Source: Paramecium tetraurelia
Lineage: Eukaryota > Ciliophora > Oligohymenophorea > Peniculida > Parameciidae
Direction of reading: 5' to 3'
Assembly (NCBI RefSeq): GCF_000165425.1
Contig: NW_001799322.1
Span: forward strand, 124,001 to 188,000
DNA length: 64,000 nucleotides
Shown here piece by piece: positions 1 through 11,531 of the stretch (position 1 is the stretch's first letter; each line of letters starts with the position of its first letter). The notes under the pieces are model-generated. The model saw only the letters and a list, made by a program, of their open reading frames with translations, made no database searches and was not told the DNA's origin. The translations under genes and the position numbers were made by a program.

Positions 1-1344
1 GATTAGGTGGGAAATCCAAAGGCATTTTAGTAATATCCTTCTTTTTGTATGTTTGATTGAGAGGTAAAATTCTATTGATTGTGTAGTGAATGCTTTCTGG
101 GTTCTTTCTCATTTCAGGGGGTACTTTACAAACTAATTTAGGGTTTTTGAATCTATGAATTGGTTTATTGATGAGAATACTCATCCAAGCATTCATCCTG
201 ATTCTTCTGTCTTCTAAGATGACATTCTAAAGATGATAAAATTTGAATCTATTATAATAATCTGTTTCTAATTCCTAAAACAGTAGTTGAATCATTTCCT
301 TAGTGTAATGATTAGGTTCATTAAGATCAATGGTTTCAATCATGACATTAGCAGCATTACCCTTCTCACTATAAAGTAATTCTAAGATTTCTTATTTATT
401 CATCTCTTTGGCTAAAGTGTTTAATTCTTGATCAGTCATAATATGCTACATATTCCTGCCTCCTTGTAAATGAGCGTAACCATTACAATGGAATTGGCAC
501 TTTTCACACAATGACTAATAGATCTATTTAATGTCTTCTTCCTTCAATAGTCTAATAGGTGGTAATTGAACTCTTTATGGCAATTGTGTTTTAGTTGCTG
601 TAGTTGGTTAGGGTCTGATTTTGATTCCTAATTTAGTTTATTCCGAGGCAATGAGTGATTCTCTGACACCTTCCAAATGCTCTTTTCCTACTAATGCACA
701 TTCTCTGCATAGACATTGATCAACACTATGATAATTGACACATGGGCCATAAATAGCAAAGATGTCCAGTCTTTCTAATGCATTTGAATGTTCTAAATTG
801 GGAGGGTAAAGAAATTTGAACAGGGTTTCTAAGGAGACTAACATTTTATCGAATTTGAAATCAGGTATTTTCTGAGGAATTGGGAATTTGAAAATGTCTC
901 TTTCTTTGTTGGCAGAGAATGGATCATCGCTTCCATGAAATTCATTTTTAATTATTGATGTACCATATATTCCTCTTAAGGATTATGGATCTGCCTTTTT
1001 AGCCTCGATAGGATCTTTATTTCCAATCATCTTCTTCCATACCAAAATAGGATTTTCAGTTTCATGACATAAAAGAAACATTACACATTCTCCTGATAAC
1101 ATATATGTCATAATCTCATCCATATACTTTTGTTATTTGTAAAACAGATTCAGTACTTCTTCTCTGTAGAGTTCTCTCAATAGATAATTGTTAAACACTA
1201 TACTTGAACAAAGTTTTTAATTGTTAATCCAGCTGCTTCAATTTTATTAACCACTTCCTATACTACATTAGGTTTAAGAGTAGTGTCAGGTTTAATCAAT
1301 GCAAATGTATACGGCAAATTCTCTTGTTTTGGATCAAACAACAT
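1..1344 (-). CDS. NDK-domain protein, NME5/RSP23-like, 3' end outside window
   Basis: The reading starts at ATG 1344 and runs off the left edge with no TGA, giving about 440 visible codons. One 23-base intron (1176-1198) restores the frame inside the NDK fold. Residues 10-130 carry a nucleoside diphosphate kinase domain: YTFALIKPD at the start, then the block IYGTSIIKNEFHGSDD, which aligns with the family's catalytic-His segment and keeps the His. After it come a Cys-rich patch (CLCREC, later CEKCQFHC) and a long acidic/basic tail that I do not recognise. NDK domains with long extensions are typical of axonemal proteins such as NME5 and radial spoke RSP23, so a ciliary role is inferred. Its start lies 36 bases from the stop of the next gene on the same strand. 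The exact orthologue is unsure. Confidence 0.72.
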
Positions 1345-1380
1345 GAATTTATTATTTATATATATATATATTAATTACAC

Positions 1381-2869
1381 TCATTTGTATCTGGATTTAC
1401 GCAATCTCTCCACATGGATGTTAATAAATTGTTTAGGAGATAATTATTGTTGATGAGAAGAACACTGAGAAAAATATGATGATCCCTATTATATATTCCC
1501 TTCACTTCTTTCAGTTTTCAAAATATTCCTTAGACGATTGAAATTCGTTCCTAGTCTCGACTATAGAGGAGGAGGCTTCTGATTTTAGGGCATCAACTTA
1601 ATGTAGTGCGGAATCTAAATTGGAATAAGACAATTAGAATGTGTGATTGGAGGATTTAATTAGAAACGATGACTAAGGGAAATTTATCTGGTTGAATGAA
1701 ATCGAGTTATTTCAGAATCTAAATTGTTGTCTCTCTTCTTTGCCACTGGACAACAAAGTAAAAGAGATTCTGTGGCTTTTCTCCTCAACAAAATCTATTT
1801 CGATTATCTCTAGGCTTTCTGATCAGATTGCTCTGAACATGCCAATTTCAAATTATGAATCTCCAAGGTTGACATAAACTACTATGCACTCAATGTTCTA
1901 AGCACAGTCTCATTGCTTTTACAAATAGCTTTCTAGGTTCTCCGAATTCCTTTTAGTACTTCTTCCTCTCCGAAAATAGCTCCCTTTGTCATCAAAGAAA
2001 TCACTATCCTTTACCAGCTATTCAATTGATACGATAACTCCACTTCCCCACTTATTATAAAATATACTGAGTGTGATTCTTCATTCTCTTTGTATATTGT
2101 ACTATTCAATTGAGGTGTGAACTCAATCATCTAATGCATCAACTATGTTAAGTGCTAATCTGGAATCCCATGCAAATATGAGATATTTTCAAAAAAAGCT
2201 AATTATTACTTTAGAATAGAATTATGGTGTTCATACAAAATACGATCAAAAGCATTTTTATGTAATATCATAAAATGACAATCTGTGTAACAGAGAATTG
2301 TGGCAGTTCTTTTGGATTTTGTTATTAAGGCATAATCTCCAAAAGTATCACCAGCAGTAAGATTTCTCACTTTGACGAAGTCTTGATAAGCTACCTGCAA
2401 AAACTCATCAAAGTCACTAAATTAATTTGACTTCTCATTTTCTATTCTTTACTGCAATTCCTATATTGTAACCCTACCATATTTGAGATCATCCTAGACG
2501 TGCGGTTTTGGTAATAGTACATTGACTTATCCCTTAAGAATGATATAAAATGTGGATCCCATATCACCTATGCTTGAGATGGCAACAAAATACCATAATT
2601 AAAAACTGTATCGTATTATTAGACATACTGGTAATCGAGGTTCTTGAATATTTAGGTATAAAGGTAGAGAGGGAGTTTAGCTTTCTATTCTTCGAAGAAT
2701 TTAAAATTGCCGAAATTTTTCATTAGGAATTCCAACTCAGTTTTAAGGAGATCCCCTCGCTTCAATAAATCAATTGTTATCTGAAAGGTTTAAGAGAGTA
2801 AAATACTTCGTAATTGTTGTTATCGCGATCTGCGATGGAATTCAATTTTCTTTTGATTGATTTTAGCAT
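1381..2869 (-). CDS. Cyclic nucleotide-binding domain protein
   Basis: 478 residues after removing two 26-base introns (exon sum 1,437). ATG at 2869, TGA at 1381. The N-terminal part (LLKRGDLLKTE, FFEEQKAKLP) resembles the lead-in of ciliate cNMP-binding proteins. The first domain shows DMGSTFYIILKGQV and then the phosphate-binding-cassette-like AGDTFGDYALI...KRTATI. A second copy follows with VYFIISGEVEL and GAIFGEEEVLKGIRRTQKA. In both cassettes the usual FGE..LL..RAAT pattern is altered, so ligand specificity is unclear. No kinase or channel domain is present, so it is either a PKA regulatory-like or a stand-alone cNMP-binding protein. It is divergent with the ANTH gene, with 43 bases between the two ATGs. 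Confidence 0.78.
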
Positions 2870-2912
2870 ATAAATATAATAAATGAATATTTTTGCTCAA
2901 TTTTGTGCAACC
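2870..2912. promoter_or_regulatory. 43-base divergent intergenic spacer
   Basis: The whole space between the start codons of the cNMP-binding gene (minus) and the ANTH gene (plus). Both 5' UTRs and any promoter elements must fit here or overlap the coding sequences. The sequence is AT rich and I see no recognisable motif. The regulatory role is inferred only from position. Confidence 0.35.
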
Positions 2913-4267
2913 ATGGGAGCTGAGACTAAATTTGAGAAAGTAAGCACTCAAACCTATACACACTAAAGGCCAGAATCGCTGCTACTTACACCAATGCGAA
3001 TCCCCCAAGAGAAGAGGATATTAGATAGATTCTAGCTACACTTTCAGGAGAAGACTTACAAACAAATGCTTAGACAGCGTATGGTTCCTTAGTGAGAAAG
3101 TTGAAATTATAAAACAACGATGAGAATGGTTGGATGATGATCATAAAATCTTTGATAATCATAGATAGGTATTGGGTCAAAAAAATTGAGGTGCGTGAGT
3201 GATCGTATCTTACTTAAAGAATTTCAGGAGTTAGATTTGCCTTTGGTGGAATGTCGATAAGAGAGGGACATCAAAAATAAGTAATTACTAATTAACGAAT
3301 TAATATCCAAATATTATCATTACATCAAATTCAAGGCACTCAAACTCAGAAACTCTACCTCACTCACTCTATATAAGAAAGAGAAGATCTTGTACTTTAA
3401 TAAAATGCCACTCAAATCAATCTTTGACGAATTGAAAATGATTCTGGAATTGGTCCAAAAAGCATTTGATGTTATTGAAACCAAAAAAAATGGCCATCTA
3501 CGTTTCAAAGTGAATCAATACGTTTTCTTGTTACTCATGAATGACCTATTGAAATATTATGGGTGTGGATTGATTGCATTCAATTTACTCATTAAGAAAG
3601 TTCAAGATTTACAATCTAATGATCTTCTTCAAATAATTGCAATATCCAAATCCATGGTAAATTTCGGCAATAAGTTCGAGGAGTTCATCCATCAATGCGG
3701 ATACATAGAAGGCTTCGAGAATGTCAAATTAGATTATAAGGTGCCACAATATTAATTAATAGGTAAATGATGATGTTGTGAATTTGGTTACTTAATACCT
3801 AGATCAAATTGAAATCTCTAATGGAACCAAATAGATAAAACTCAATCATTACAACACCTAGGCCGTTATTAAGTTAATCTGTATATATGTGCAATTCCAA
3901 TCATATTAGCTTAACCCAACCCTGATGGCAGCTAATACTTCGGCCCAATTGTGATCAAATAGCCAACTAAAATTCAAATCTATGTCAATACATTTAGAGA
4001 TAAATTTTCTGAGGACTCCTTCCAGAATTTCTCCAACAATTACTCTTCCAAGTATTCTCATTTATCATAACACTCATCAGATACGTTCCTATTCCTGAGA
4101 CCTTCAAGAAACTGCCTGAAATCACATTAGAAGAAGATATCGATTTCTTATAAAAGGTTGAAGAAGATCAAAATAAGTTCCATGTCAGAGATACAATTAA
4201 TTTGCTCTATCCTGATCCTTTTGATGACAAAATATTTACTCAATTTAAAAACATTTTTAATTAGTGA
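2913..4267 (+). CDS. ANTH-domain clathrin adaptor, AP180/CALM-like
   Basis: ATG 2913, TGA 4265-4267. Five short introns are needed, including gtgagtgatcg...aaag near 3192 and a 29-base one near 4055. Residues 10-270 read as an ANTH domain: ATYTNANPPREEDIRQIL corresponds to the conserved lead of the family, followed by YGSLVRKL, WMMIIKSLIIIDRYW and a helical run with VNQYVFLLLMNDLLKYY. The C-terminal tail holds YPDPFDD, a DPF motif of the kind that binds the AP-2 alpha ear. The family links PI(4,5)P2 membranes to clathrin in endocytosis. Exon joins were chosen to keep the frame open and are less sure at the 3' end. Confidence 0.74.
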
Positions 4268-4429
4268 GTTATCATTTTTATATTTAATATATATAAAATT
4301 ATTATAAAAACAACTTTTTCAATTTAAATTTATGAACTAAAAAATAAATAGAATAATTATTCAACTAAATGAAAACTTGAAGATCATAATCATCACAAAC
4401 TTCGTGTTATTCTGAGGAAGAACGCATTA

Positions 4430-5405
4430 AGAAAAACAAACACATTTTATAATCAGGACACACCTAACTCACATCTTGATAAATAACAAATAAATTATCG
4501 TCTTAATGGAATGACTTAAATAATAAACAAAAAGTAAACTTCATCTTATTAATTTAGAAATCAACTAAATTTAATGCCTTTGTTATCTCAATAAGTCCAT
4601 CATCATCTCTAGTTAAACTAATTTATTATCTTCATTATAAGTAAAAATAAAGAAATTACAAAAACTAATAAATGTTAACCAAAACAAACTCAAAAATTCT
4701 ATTTAAATCCAAAACAAAATAGGATTTCTCCTTCAAAAAATCAAGGACCGGCCATTGTGATTTCTGATTCAGAATCATTTAAAATTAATTTGACTTCATC
4801 GTAAGATAAATCTTCCATTCTAAAAGAAAGTCCAATTGTAATTTCTAAGAATAGTTCATAAATAGAAAAGAAGTTAACTAAAGGCCTTGGAAGAAGAATA
4901 AAAAAATTCAAAAAGAGGAATCTAAATAAACATAATAGAGAGTCAAAAGGTTTCAAAAAAACTAAGGAAACCAAATCTAAACTTCCAATTAAAAAATTGA
5001 AATAGTGATGATTAAATTAATTAAATAAGGTAAAATCATATAATTAGACAGTAATAGCTGTTGAGTTTCAACCTGTATTAGTTGTAGATTCTTTAAATTC
5101 AGTCATTAAATAAGACCAGGAATGATATCAAAATGTAAAATTGAATAAGGGTAAGTAGGTTAAGATGAAATCAAAATGTATTGTATCTCACACCTATGGA
5201 ATATTTAATAATGAATTAAATAATTCAGATATTTTGAAGTTTTAATTATTTTTTGAAGTTGAGTTTTTACAAAGAGCTGATGGAAGCACATATTTTATAA
5301 TGGCTGATTATTTTTTTTACGATACTGCTCATTAAGTTTCACTCTTTTGCAAGAACTTGATTTGTAGTATATTTAAAAACATAAAATATATTTACTTAAA
5401 TTGAT
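4430..5405 (+). pseudogene. Unresolved coding-like region, possibly a decayed gene
   Basis: On the plus strand an open frame runs from about 4430 to TGA 5006-5008 with basic, Ser/Lys-rich residues (KKFKKRNLNKH; SDSESFKINLTSSQ). A candidate start is ATG 4508. A second protein-like stretch follows from about 5052 (VIAVEFQPVLVVDSLN) to a TGA near 5404 (RADGSTYFIMADYFFYD), but it contains one in-frame TGA near 5120. No 18-35 base GT-AG intron joins the two parts cleanly. Either two small genes, an unusual exon structure, or a pseudogene. I do not recognise a family. Confidence 0.35.
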
Positions 5406-5487
5406 GAATATTATTTGTAAAGAATTTTATAATAATAAATAAAAATCCATACATTTAATAAAGTTATTTCAATTTTATCACTTTATA

Positions 5488-6072
5488 ATGGAAGCTCAAA
5501 TCGGATTTAAAATAATGCCCTACTAAGATCAAATTAACCCTCAAGACCTTTTTGCAAAGTACTCTTAAGCCGCTTCAGATTGGAGTGCAATTTACATATA
5601 AAAAACACCATAACATGCTTTAACTTATATTTATACAAAATATGAACGATTTAAGGAGGTTTGCTTAATGAAATTCAAATTTAATGAGAAAATCAAATTT
5701 ATCCAATTAGATAATGAGAATTTTTCCAAGTCCAATCTTTCTTCTGAAAATAAAGCTTAGATTTCTAAGACAATGTTATTTAGTAACTATGGGATTTAAA
5801 TTGAACAAAATTAGCCATTGATGGACACATTAGGAACATTAAATATTGGTTTGGTAATGGAGGATTCTGAAAAACAGTTTGAATACATTGTGCCCCATAA
5901 TCTAATGCAAGGTGGGGAGTGCTATGAATCAAAAATTCCCATCAGATTTTAGAGACATGAAACAAAAGTATTTAGAACTGTAAAGTTGATTTTTAATGAT
6001 GAATCCAAAGATATAGAAGGTATCTACTAGGATAGAATTCATGAAATCCCTTTAAATTTCCATAATTTATGA
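5488..6072 (+). CDS. Uncharacterised 194-residue protein
   Basis: Intronless frame, ATG 5488 to TGA 6070-6072, 195 codons. It begins MEAQIGFKIMPYQDQ and has a mixed alpha/beta composition without signal peptide or membrane segment. There are eleven or more TAA/TAG glutamines, in line with the ciliate code. The C-terminal half has short beta-like stretches (IPIRFQRHETKVFRTVKLIF) of the sort found in small beta-sandwich domains. I do not recognise the family. The next gene starts 48 bases downstream on the same strand. Confidence 0.6.
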
Positions 6073-6120
6073 ATTGATTTGTAATCATATTTTCATTTTA
6101 TTAAATATTTATTATTAAAA

Positions 6121-6605
6121 ATGTTTGAAAGTTTGAAGAATTGGCTATTTCATGATGATTAAGGAGATTTCGAATAATTTAAATTAATTTCAAAATAACC
6201 CAAGTTAAGATTGCCTCCTAATTTTGCTTAATAAATTCTAGACTTAGAATTAGAATTAGAAAATGAGAAAGTCAATTAAAAAATGGTTAATGATTTATTA
6301 GCTCTATATAAAGTAAATTAAGTTAATTAAGGAAGCTAGGAACAGAATATTATGGTTAGAATGATGACAAGAAATATAAGATATTTACTGAAAAAGCAAG
6401 TAAGCTTTTAATGAAATCAAATGTGTAAAAGGCATTTGAGCCAAGTTAAAAATAGGAATCAAGAGATGCTATATCAACAGCAAGAGAGTTTAATTAAAAT
6501 AACTCCTTAATGAGGTCAATGATAAACAGAGATTTATAAAAATAAGAAGAAAACATATTACAAAGACGTTAAAATAGAAGAGAGATTCTATAATCAAAAT
6601 AGTGA
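6121..6605 (+). CDS. Uncharacterised 153-residue helical protein
   Basis: ATG 6121, one 23-base intron (gtaaattaag...gaag) near 6316, TGA 6603-6605, giving 154 codons. The N-terminus is MFESLKNWLFHDD, followed by a charged helical region (LDLELELENEKVNQKMVNDLLALYKLG) and a Lys/Arg/Gln-rich C-terminus ending in LQRRQNRREILQSKQ. Without the intron the frame meets TGA early. The composition suggests a short coiled coil. No family recognised. Confidence 0.55.
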
Positions 6606-7225
6606 TTATGACGATTTTTTACACTAGTTATATTAATTTTATTCTAATTATAGAAATTAGACACGCAATTTAATTATAAATTTATATTTGATATTTTTCA
6701 TAATAATAACTCCTATTGCACTTATTTGCAACTTATAAAAGCTATTCTTTATGAGTTTTTCTTTGAGTAACAATTTTATATGAATATCAAAGCAAATGCT
6801 GTCGAATCAAATTTTAATCATTTAAAAAACCTTATATACAAAAGACTATAATTTACTTAGAGCAAATAGATATAATTTGTAAAATTGAATCATAATCATT
6901 TAGTGAAAGATTAAAATTGATTTCGGAAATTAAAAAAAGATAAATACTAAAGTTATTCATCAATATATGAATATATTTTTTGGCTTTTTTATAATGATGA
7001 ATTAATTATATTATCTTCTCGAAACAACACATTTCAAAATCATGAGATATCGAAAATATTAATATTATCCTTTAAGTAATATTGAGTGATTTAAATCTTA
7101 ACCAAGTAATTTATAAAATCTGATGTTATTTATACTAACAATAATAGTACTAATTTATCGATGTTATTGTAAGTAGAAAATGTAATTAAGAAAAATGATT
7201 TAATTTTTATAAACAAAATTTAAAA
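6606..7225. other. AT-rich intergenic stretch, nothing recognised
   Basis: About 620 bases, very AT rich, dense in all stops including TGA in most frames. I see no convincing exon, tRNA or repeat. It lies between two convergent 3' ends, so it probably holds both transcript ends. Confidence 0.5.
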
Positions 7226-8230
7226 TCAATTCGTTGCTACATAACCAATTAAAAAACAAATTAAAGCTGAAAAAAAAATGTGTTAGACACCTACATAGAT
7301 TTAACCTTGATTCAAATCTGATTCTTATGATAATAATGATGCTTTTGTTTTTTCAATATTTTAGAGTTCTTCAGATTGTTTATTGAATTCTAGTTACAAT
7401 TAATGTATTTTAAGATTTAATTTTTAGATTTAAGGGTCTTCTTCAAAATCTTTTTCTTAATAATTATGCACTTTTGGTTGTTGTGGTTAATATGGGTATG
7501 TTTAGGGTTTTGGGGGAGGATAATCGAATTGAAAGGTGTTTTATGAATTGGAGGATTGTTTAGATGAAGTTTATTTAGCTTATTAAAATGTAGTTGACGT
7601 AAGAAATCTTTATTCGGAAGCAGATACTCTGCTAACACTTTGTTAGGGATCAGAGTTTGTGTATGAGTTTCTAATTTACTATTGTTTGATTTGTTCACTC
7701 TTTTTCAACAAAGTATTTTATTCGTAAGCAAAATCTTATTGGTTGTATATGCTTTCTTCTATGTTTTTATTTAACGAGATTGATTGATTAACAGTATTAG
7801 ATTATTTTGTTATTTAATTTTAATCGATAGTAATTATTTCTATTTTCATTTTTTCGACAAATGAGCTATTGGAATATGTATCAAAATAAGAGGCCAGTGA
7901 TTTAACATCAGTTTTATTGAAATTTTGATCAGATAGATCCACAGTAAGAACTTGTAATTTTGCATTTGCTAAGTGTATAAAATTGTAAGAATACATTGGA
8001 ATTTTTAACACTTAACTACAATTTTATAGTGTTACCCTGTAAAGGATCCTATGTGTGGCATAACTTAAATGTCTTAGGTATTGTTTGTTCTGATTTTGAA
8101 ACCGCAACAGCTAAGAATTTAATCGATTTTATTACTTGTTTGGTTTGGTGTTATGAAGGGTGAGTGTTCCTACATATTGGCCATCCATTTTGAAGCATTC
8201 TAATCTATCTCCTAGGGGAACAGTAATCAT
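7226..8230 (-). CDS. VAP-family protein: MSP domain, coiled coil, tail anchor
   Basis: 317 residues after removing introns of 25 and 26 bases, ATG 8230, TGA 7226. The N-terminal 110 residues are a major sperm protein domain: LTLHNTKPNNCCGFKIRTNN then VMPHIGSF, matching the FKVKTT..Y.V.P..G pattern of VAP proteins. A low-complexity Gln/Ser/Pro linker follows, then a short coiled coil (LNLKIHQLQLEFNKQSEELQ) and a C-terminal hydrophobic segment IFFSALICFLIGYVATN with nothing after it, as in tail-anchored ER proteins. VAP proteins bind FFAT motifs of lipid-transfer proteins at ER contact sites. Without the two introns the MSP core is lost, so an ORF caller would miss the family. Confidence 0.82.
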
Positions 8231-8276
8231 AAATTAAATTAAAACAAAATATATAATTTCAATTTTGCTTTTAAAA

Positions 8277-10344
8277 TCATTACTCAATAATCTTAAAATC
8301 ACTAGTTGTTCTACGACTATTCCTTCTACTTAGATCATTAAATTAGTTCTTGAGAATTTCTAATTTAGCTAATTCTCTCTTATTTTTGTATTCATTGACC
8401 AACGATGAATGATTTTGTTGAGGCAGAGGCATAAAACTTTTGAAATTGCTATAACATAATCTTTGGAATTCGTTTTCTTAGATTTTCTTTTGTTTAAGAT
8501 CTGGATCTTCAGCTTCATTGTAGTATTCAGTCTTAAAGACTTTAAGAGTGTTGTTATTAACTAATTCATCGCTATGAATGACGACATCCCTATTTTTATT
8601 ATTTTTATTGTCTTTAATCATTTTAGCCACTTTGTTTTGATCTAATTCCAATAATTGAATGTCAGCATTGGCGAAAACATGTTGAGCATAGCCTCCAAAA
8701 ATAAGTATTTTAGAATCAATAGAAACACTTGAATGTCTGCATTTGCCATGTTTTCTAATAATAAATGTAATTCATTACAGTTATTGGATCTATTAAACTT
8801 AAGACCATGAGAATTATTGGATTTGCAATACAAATATATCATTAAGGATATTTCCTTATTTGGAATCATTCCTTCCTCCATAAATGATGATCACATTGGT
8901 TTATCTAAAGTAATTCATAGAATGAGAATATCGAGCTAATGGTGCTTAACCCTAATTAAATAATGCGAATACTTTGGTTTTCATCACTTTTGTGATTTTG
9001 ATCGGTTTGAACCCGAATTGTATAATCCTAAGATCATTAACAGCCTCTCCATTTTACAATCTCCCTCCAAACACATAGATGCCTTCAGTTGTAATCGGCA
9101 AGAAAGACTTCCCCTTTTTTTTGACCCATTCATAACTGAAATAAGGATTTTCCATTTTAACTTCACTCTTGAACATGGCTAAAGAAGTGGCATCGGAGAC
9201 TCCTTCTAATCCCCCAGAATTCTCAATCTAAAACGAAGTCCTTATACATACACTTTGATAATTACCATTTACACGTTTCTAAATTAAGTCCTGCAACATC
9301 TGTCAGGACTTTGCCATAAGAATTGATCCCACCATAAACGATAAAGTATTTTCCAACTACTTCAGCACAATGATTGCGTCTCCCTTCCACTACATCTCCA
9401 TAAGGTTTAAGTTAGATCCAAGTTTTGTCATTTGGTGTAAATATACGAACATCCCCATAGCACTCCCGCATTTTCATTGCATTATTGTATTTTTTCTCTC
9501 CTCCATAAATTATCAATTGTTGCTTATAAAGAGTGGCTGTGTGTCCAAATCGACCCTCCAATGGAACATCCCCTACTCCAGTTCCTATGTCCTTCCATAC
9601 CCATGACTGAGTATTCAGAGTTACAAAAGTTTTGAATAAATCGTTTCCTATTCCACCATACATTATGCATTTATTCAAATTTTGAATGTAAGTAACTGTA
9701 CATCCTTCACGAATTGGTGGTTTCCAATCTGATATTGAGATATGGAACCAAAAAAACTTTAGATTTGTAGTTATCACTTCTTATGATAGAGAGGGCGAAG
9801 AACATTCCTCTTATTATGGTCCTACGTCATCTGCATCAGTGTGATTTATCTTTAAATGAACTAATTTAATTTTCTATTGGTCCTTTTATTCTTGTTTCTG
9901 TATTATCGAATCGGCTACTTCTTTTACAGTCATGTTCCATTTTTACTCAATTCGATTCTTGAACTTCAAGGCTTGACTATGATTGAATTGAAGTCTATTT
10001 TTCAATTGCAATGGACTACTAAGAGTATTGGCCAATTTATCTGCTTGAGTAAGCCAACTTGAATTGGTCCTCATCATCTCATTAAATGTTCGAAAACCTG
10101 TGTCTTCGGATTATGTTTAAAGGAAAATCAATTTGCATTCTCCCTTTGAAATTATATCATCTACTGGAGGCATTGATATTTATTGTGGCTATTTAGCCAT
10201 GGACATGGAGGACTCAGTTTTTAAGACTCGAGATTTTTACTGAGCTCGTTGTCCCTTCGAGGCAGAAGTATCTCTTCCTTCTTTGAGTTCTTTTAATTTT
10301 AGAGAATATTAAATTATTAGACGCTTCCTTTTCTGGGAATCCAT
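8277..10344 (-). CDS. Kelch-repeat protein
   Basis: 672 residues, ATG 10344, TGA 8277, two introns of 25 and 24 bases. The first 180 residues are polar and charged with helical content (LANTLSSPLQLKNRLQFN). Kelch repeats follow with the glycine pair and spaced aromatic: KCIMYGGIGNDLF, QLIIYGGEKKY, YFIVYGGINSYG, IYVFGGRLQNGE, VIIIYGGRNDS, ILIFGGYAQH, so at least six blades. The C-terminus is a charged helical tail ending in a basic stretch SRRNSRRTT. A beta-propeller scaffold is implied; the partner cannot be read from sequence. It lies 46 bases upstream of the VAP gene on the same strand. Confidence 0.82.
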
Positions 10345-10368
10345 TTTAATATTTACAATAATATTAAA

Positions 10369-11064
10369 TCATTTATTGCTTAATGATAAACAATATTTCA
10401 TATTAACTTGTACTGTACTCACTACTAAGGCACTCTTTCCAATATCTGAGGTACTTATCTTATCTTATAAATTGAATTACCATATCATAATTAATACTCT
10501 GATTAAATTAATATTTTATAATGAAATATTGTTTTGCTTATTGATATTATCCAAGGCAGAAGGATCCAAAATCATCAACTTAGTCTTGAGTTCATATGAT
10601 TCAGAAAAACATACTAAATTATAAGGATTTTAATGTATAAGACTTACTTTTACATTTCCGAAGATTTTTCTAACTATCCAGTTAGCAAATACTCCAAAAT
10701 TACGTAGACCTCTTAATGAACTAATGTTATTTCCAATTTCATGCTCCATATTAGAAATCAAGAATAAATGATCAAATAGAAATTCTAACACCTTTGATAA
10801 AAAATCGTATATTAAAAACCCCAATCAAACCATCCTCACTATGTTCACCTCTATTGAATTACCTCTTTTATAGTAATTTGCTAATTTGTTTAAAAGCTTC
10901 ATGGAATAATTTCAGATTACTTGGGGATGATGAAATTGGCTTAAGAAAATACTGTAGATCACAATCCAGTGTACCAAATATTATTTTACCTCTCTGCTTA
11001 ATTATTTAGGGGTGACCTTCAAATTTAAAAATTTAATAAACGACTAAATTTCTTTTTTAAGCAT
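10369..11064 (-). CDS. Helical membrane-associated protein, possibly PEX11-like
   Basis: Best model: ATG 11064, introns of 24 bases (gtaatctgaa...gaag) and 39 bases (gtttgattgg...aaag), TGA 10369, giving 210 residues. The N-terminus QSFIKFLNLKVTPKQL.REVKQYL recalls the start of PEX11 proteins (short helix, then ..GRDKl.R..QY), the middle has LEFLFDHLFLISNM, and the length fits that family of peroxisome membrane elongation factors. This is inference from layout, not a firm match. The 39-base intron is long for this genome. A competing frame uses a 28-base intron but has no start codon. It ends 24 bases upstream of the kelch start. Confidence 0.4.
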
Positions 11065-11101
11065 TCTTTAATGTCTGGATATTTTTTATTTCAGTGAAGA
11101 A

Positions 11102-11278
11102 ATGTCAATGTTAAGTATCTTTGGATTTGAAAAAAGTGAATTCAAAAAGAATCTCTATTCTTTACATTTTGATTAAGAATTGATCTCAATACATTAATCT
11201 CCTTTAAATTTAAAAAAAGGTGAGTATAAAAAAATAGCATCAATGTAAGTGAATCCAAATTATAAATTAGTTTCATGA
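11102..11278 (+). pseudogene. Glutathione S-transferase N-terminal fragment
   Basis: A 58-codon plus-strand frame from ATG 11102 to TGA 11276-11278. It reads like the thioredoxin-fold start of theta-class GSTs: MLSIFGFE at the first strand, then LNLKKGEYKKIASMQVNPN, corresponding to the family's LLKGE...F...NP block. The expected rest of the domain (ES..I..YL and the helical C-terminal half) is missing. The sequence downstream has many TGA codons. I take it as a decayed fragment. Confidence 0.45.
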
Positions 11279-11531
11279 TAGTTATAGTGATTGTTCATGT
11301 TTTTTAAGGTCATCGAAATTGATTAATGCAATCTTATCATTGATATAATGTAGGAGATATGTTTATTTTAGTAGTTGATGGAATAATAATTATTATTAAT
11401 ATAATAATAGTTAATGCGTCGTTAAGTAGTAATAATTATTTGAGTGTCGTAAGAATGTCTTTCAAAATGGATAAAATAAATTAAGATTATCATTTAAATT
11501 ATATTATCGTTTTAAGACAACTTATTAAATA

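Noticed and set aside
7417-7698. A His/Asn/Pro-rich 93-residue ORF on the minus strand.
   Set aside because: It begins with GTG and is out of frame with the VAP gene, which is continuous over this stretch under the ciliate code.
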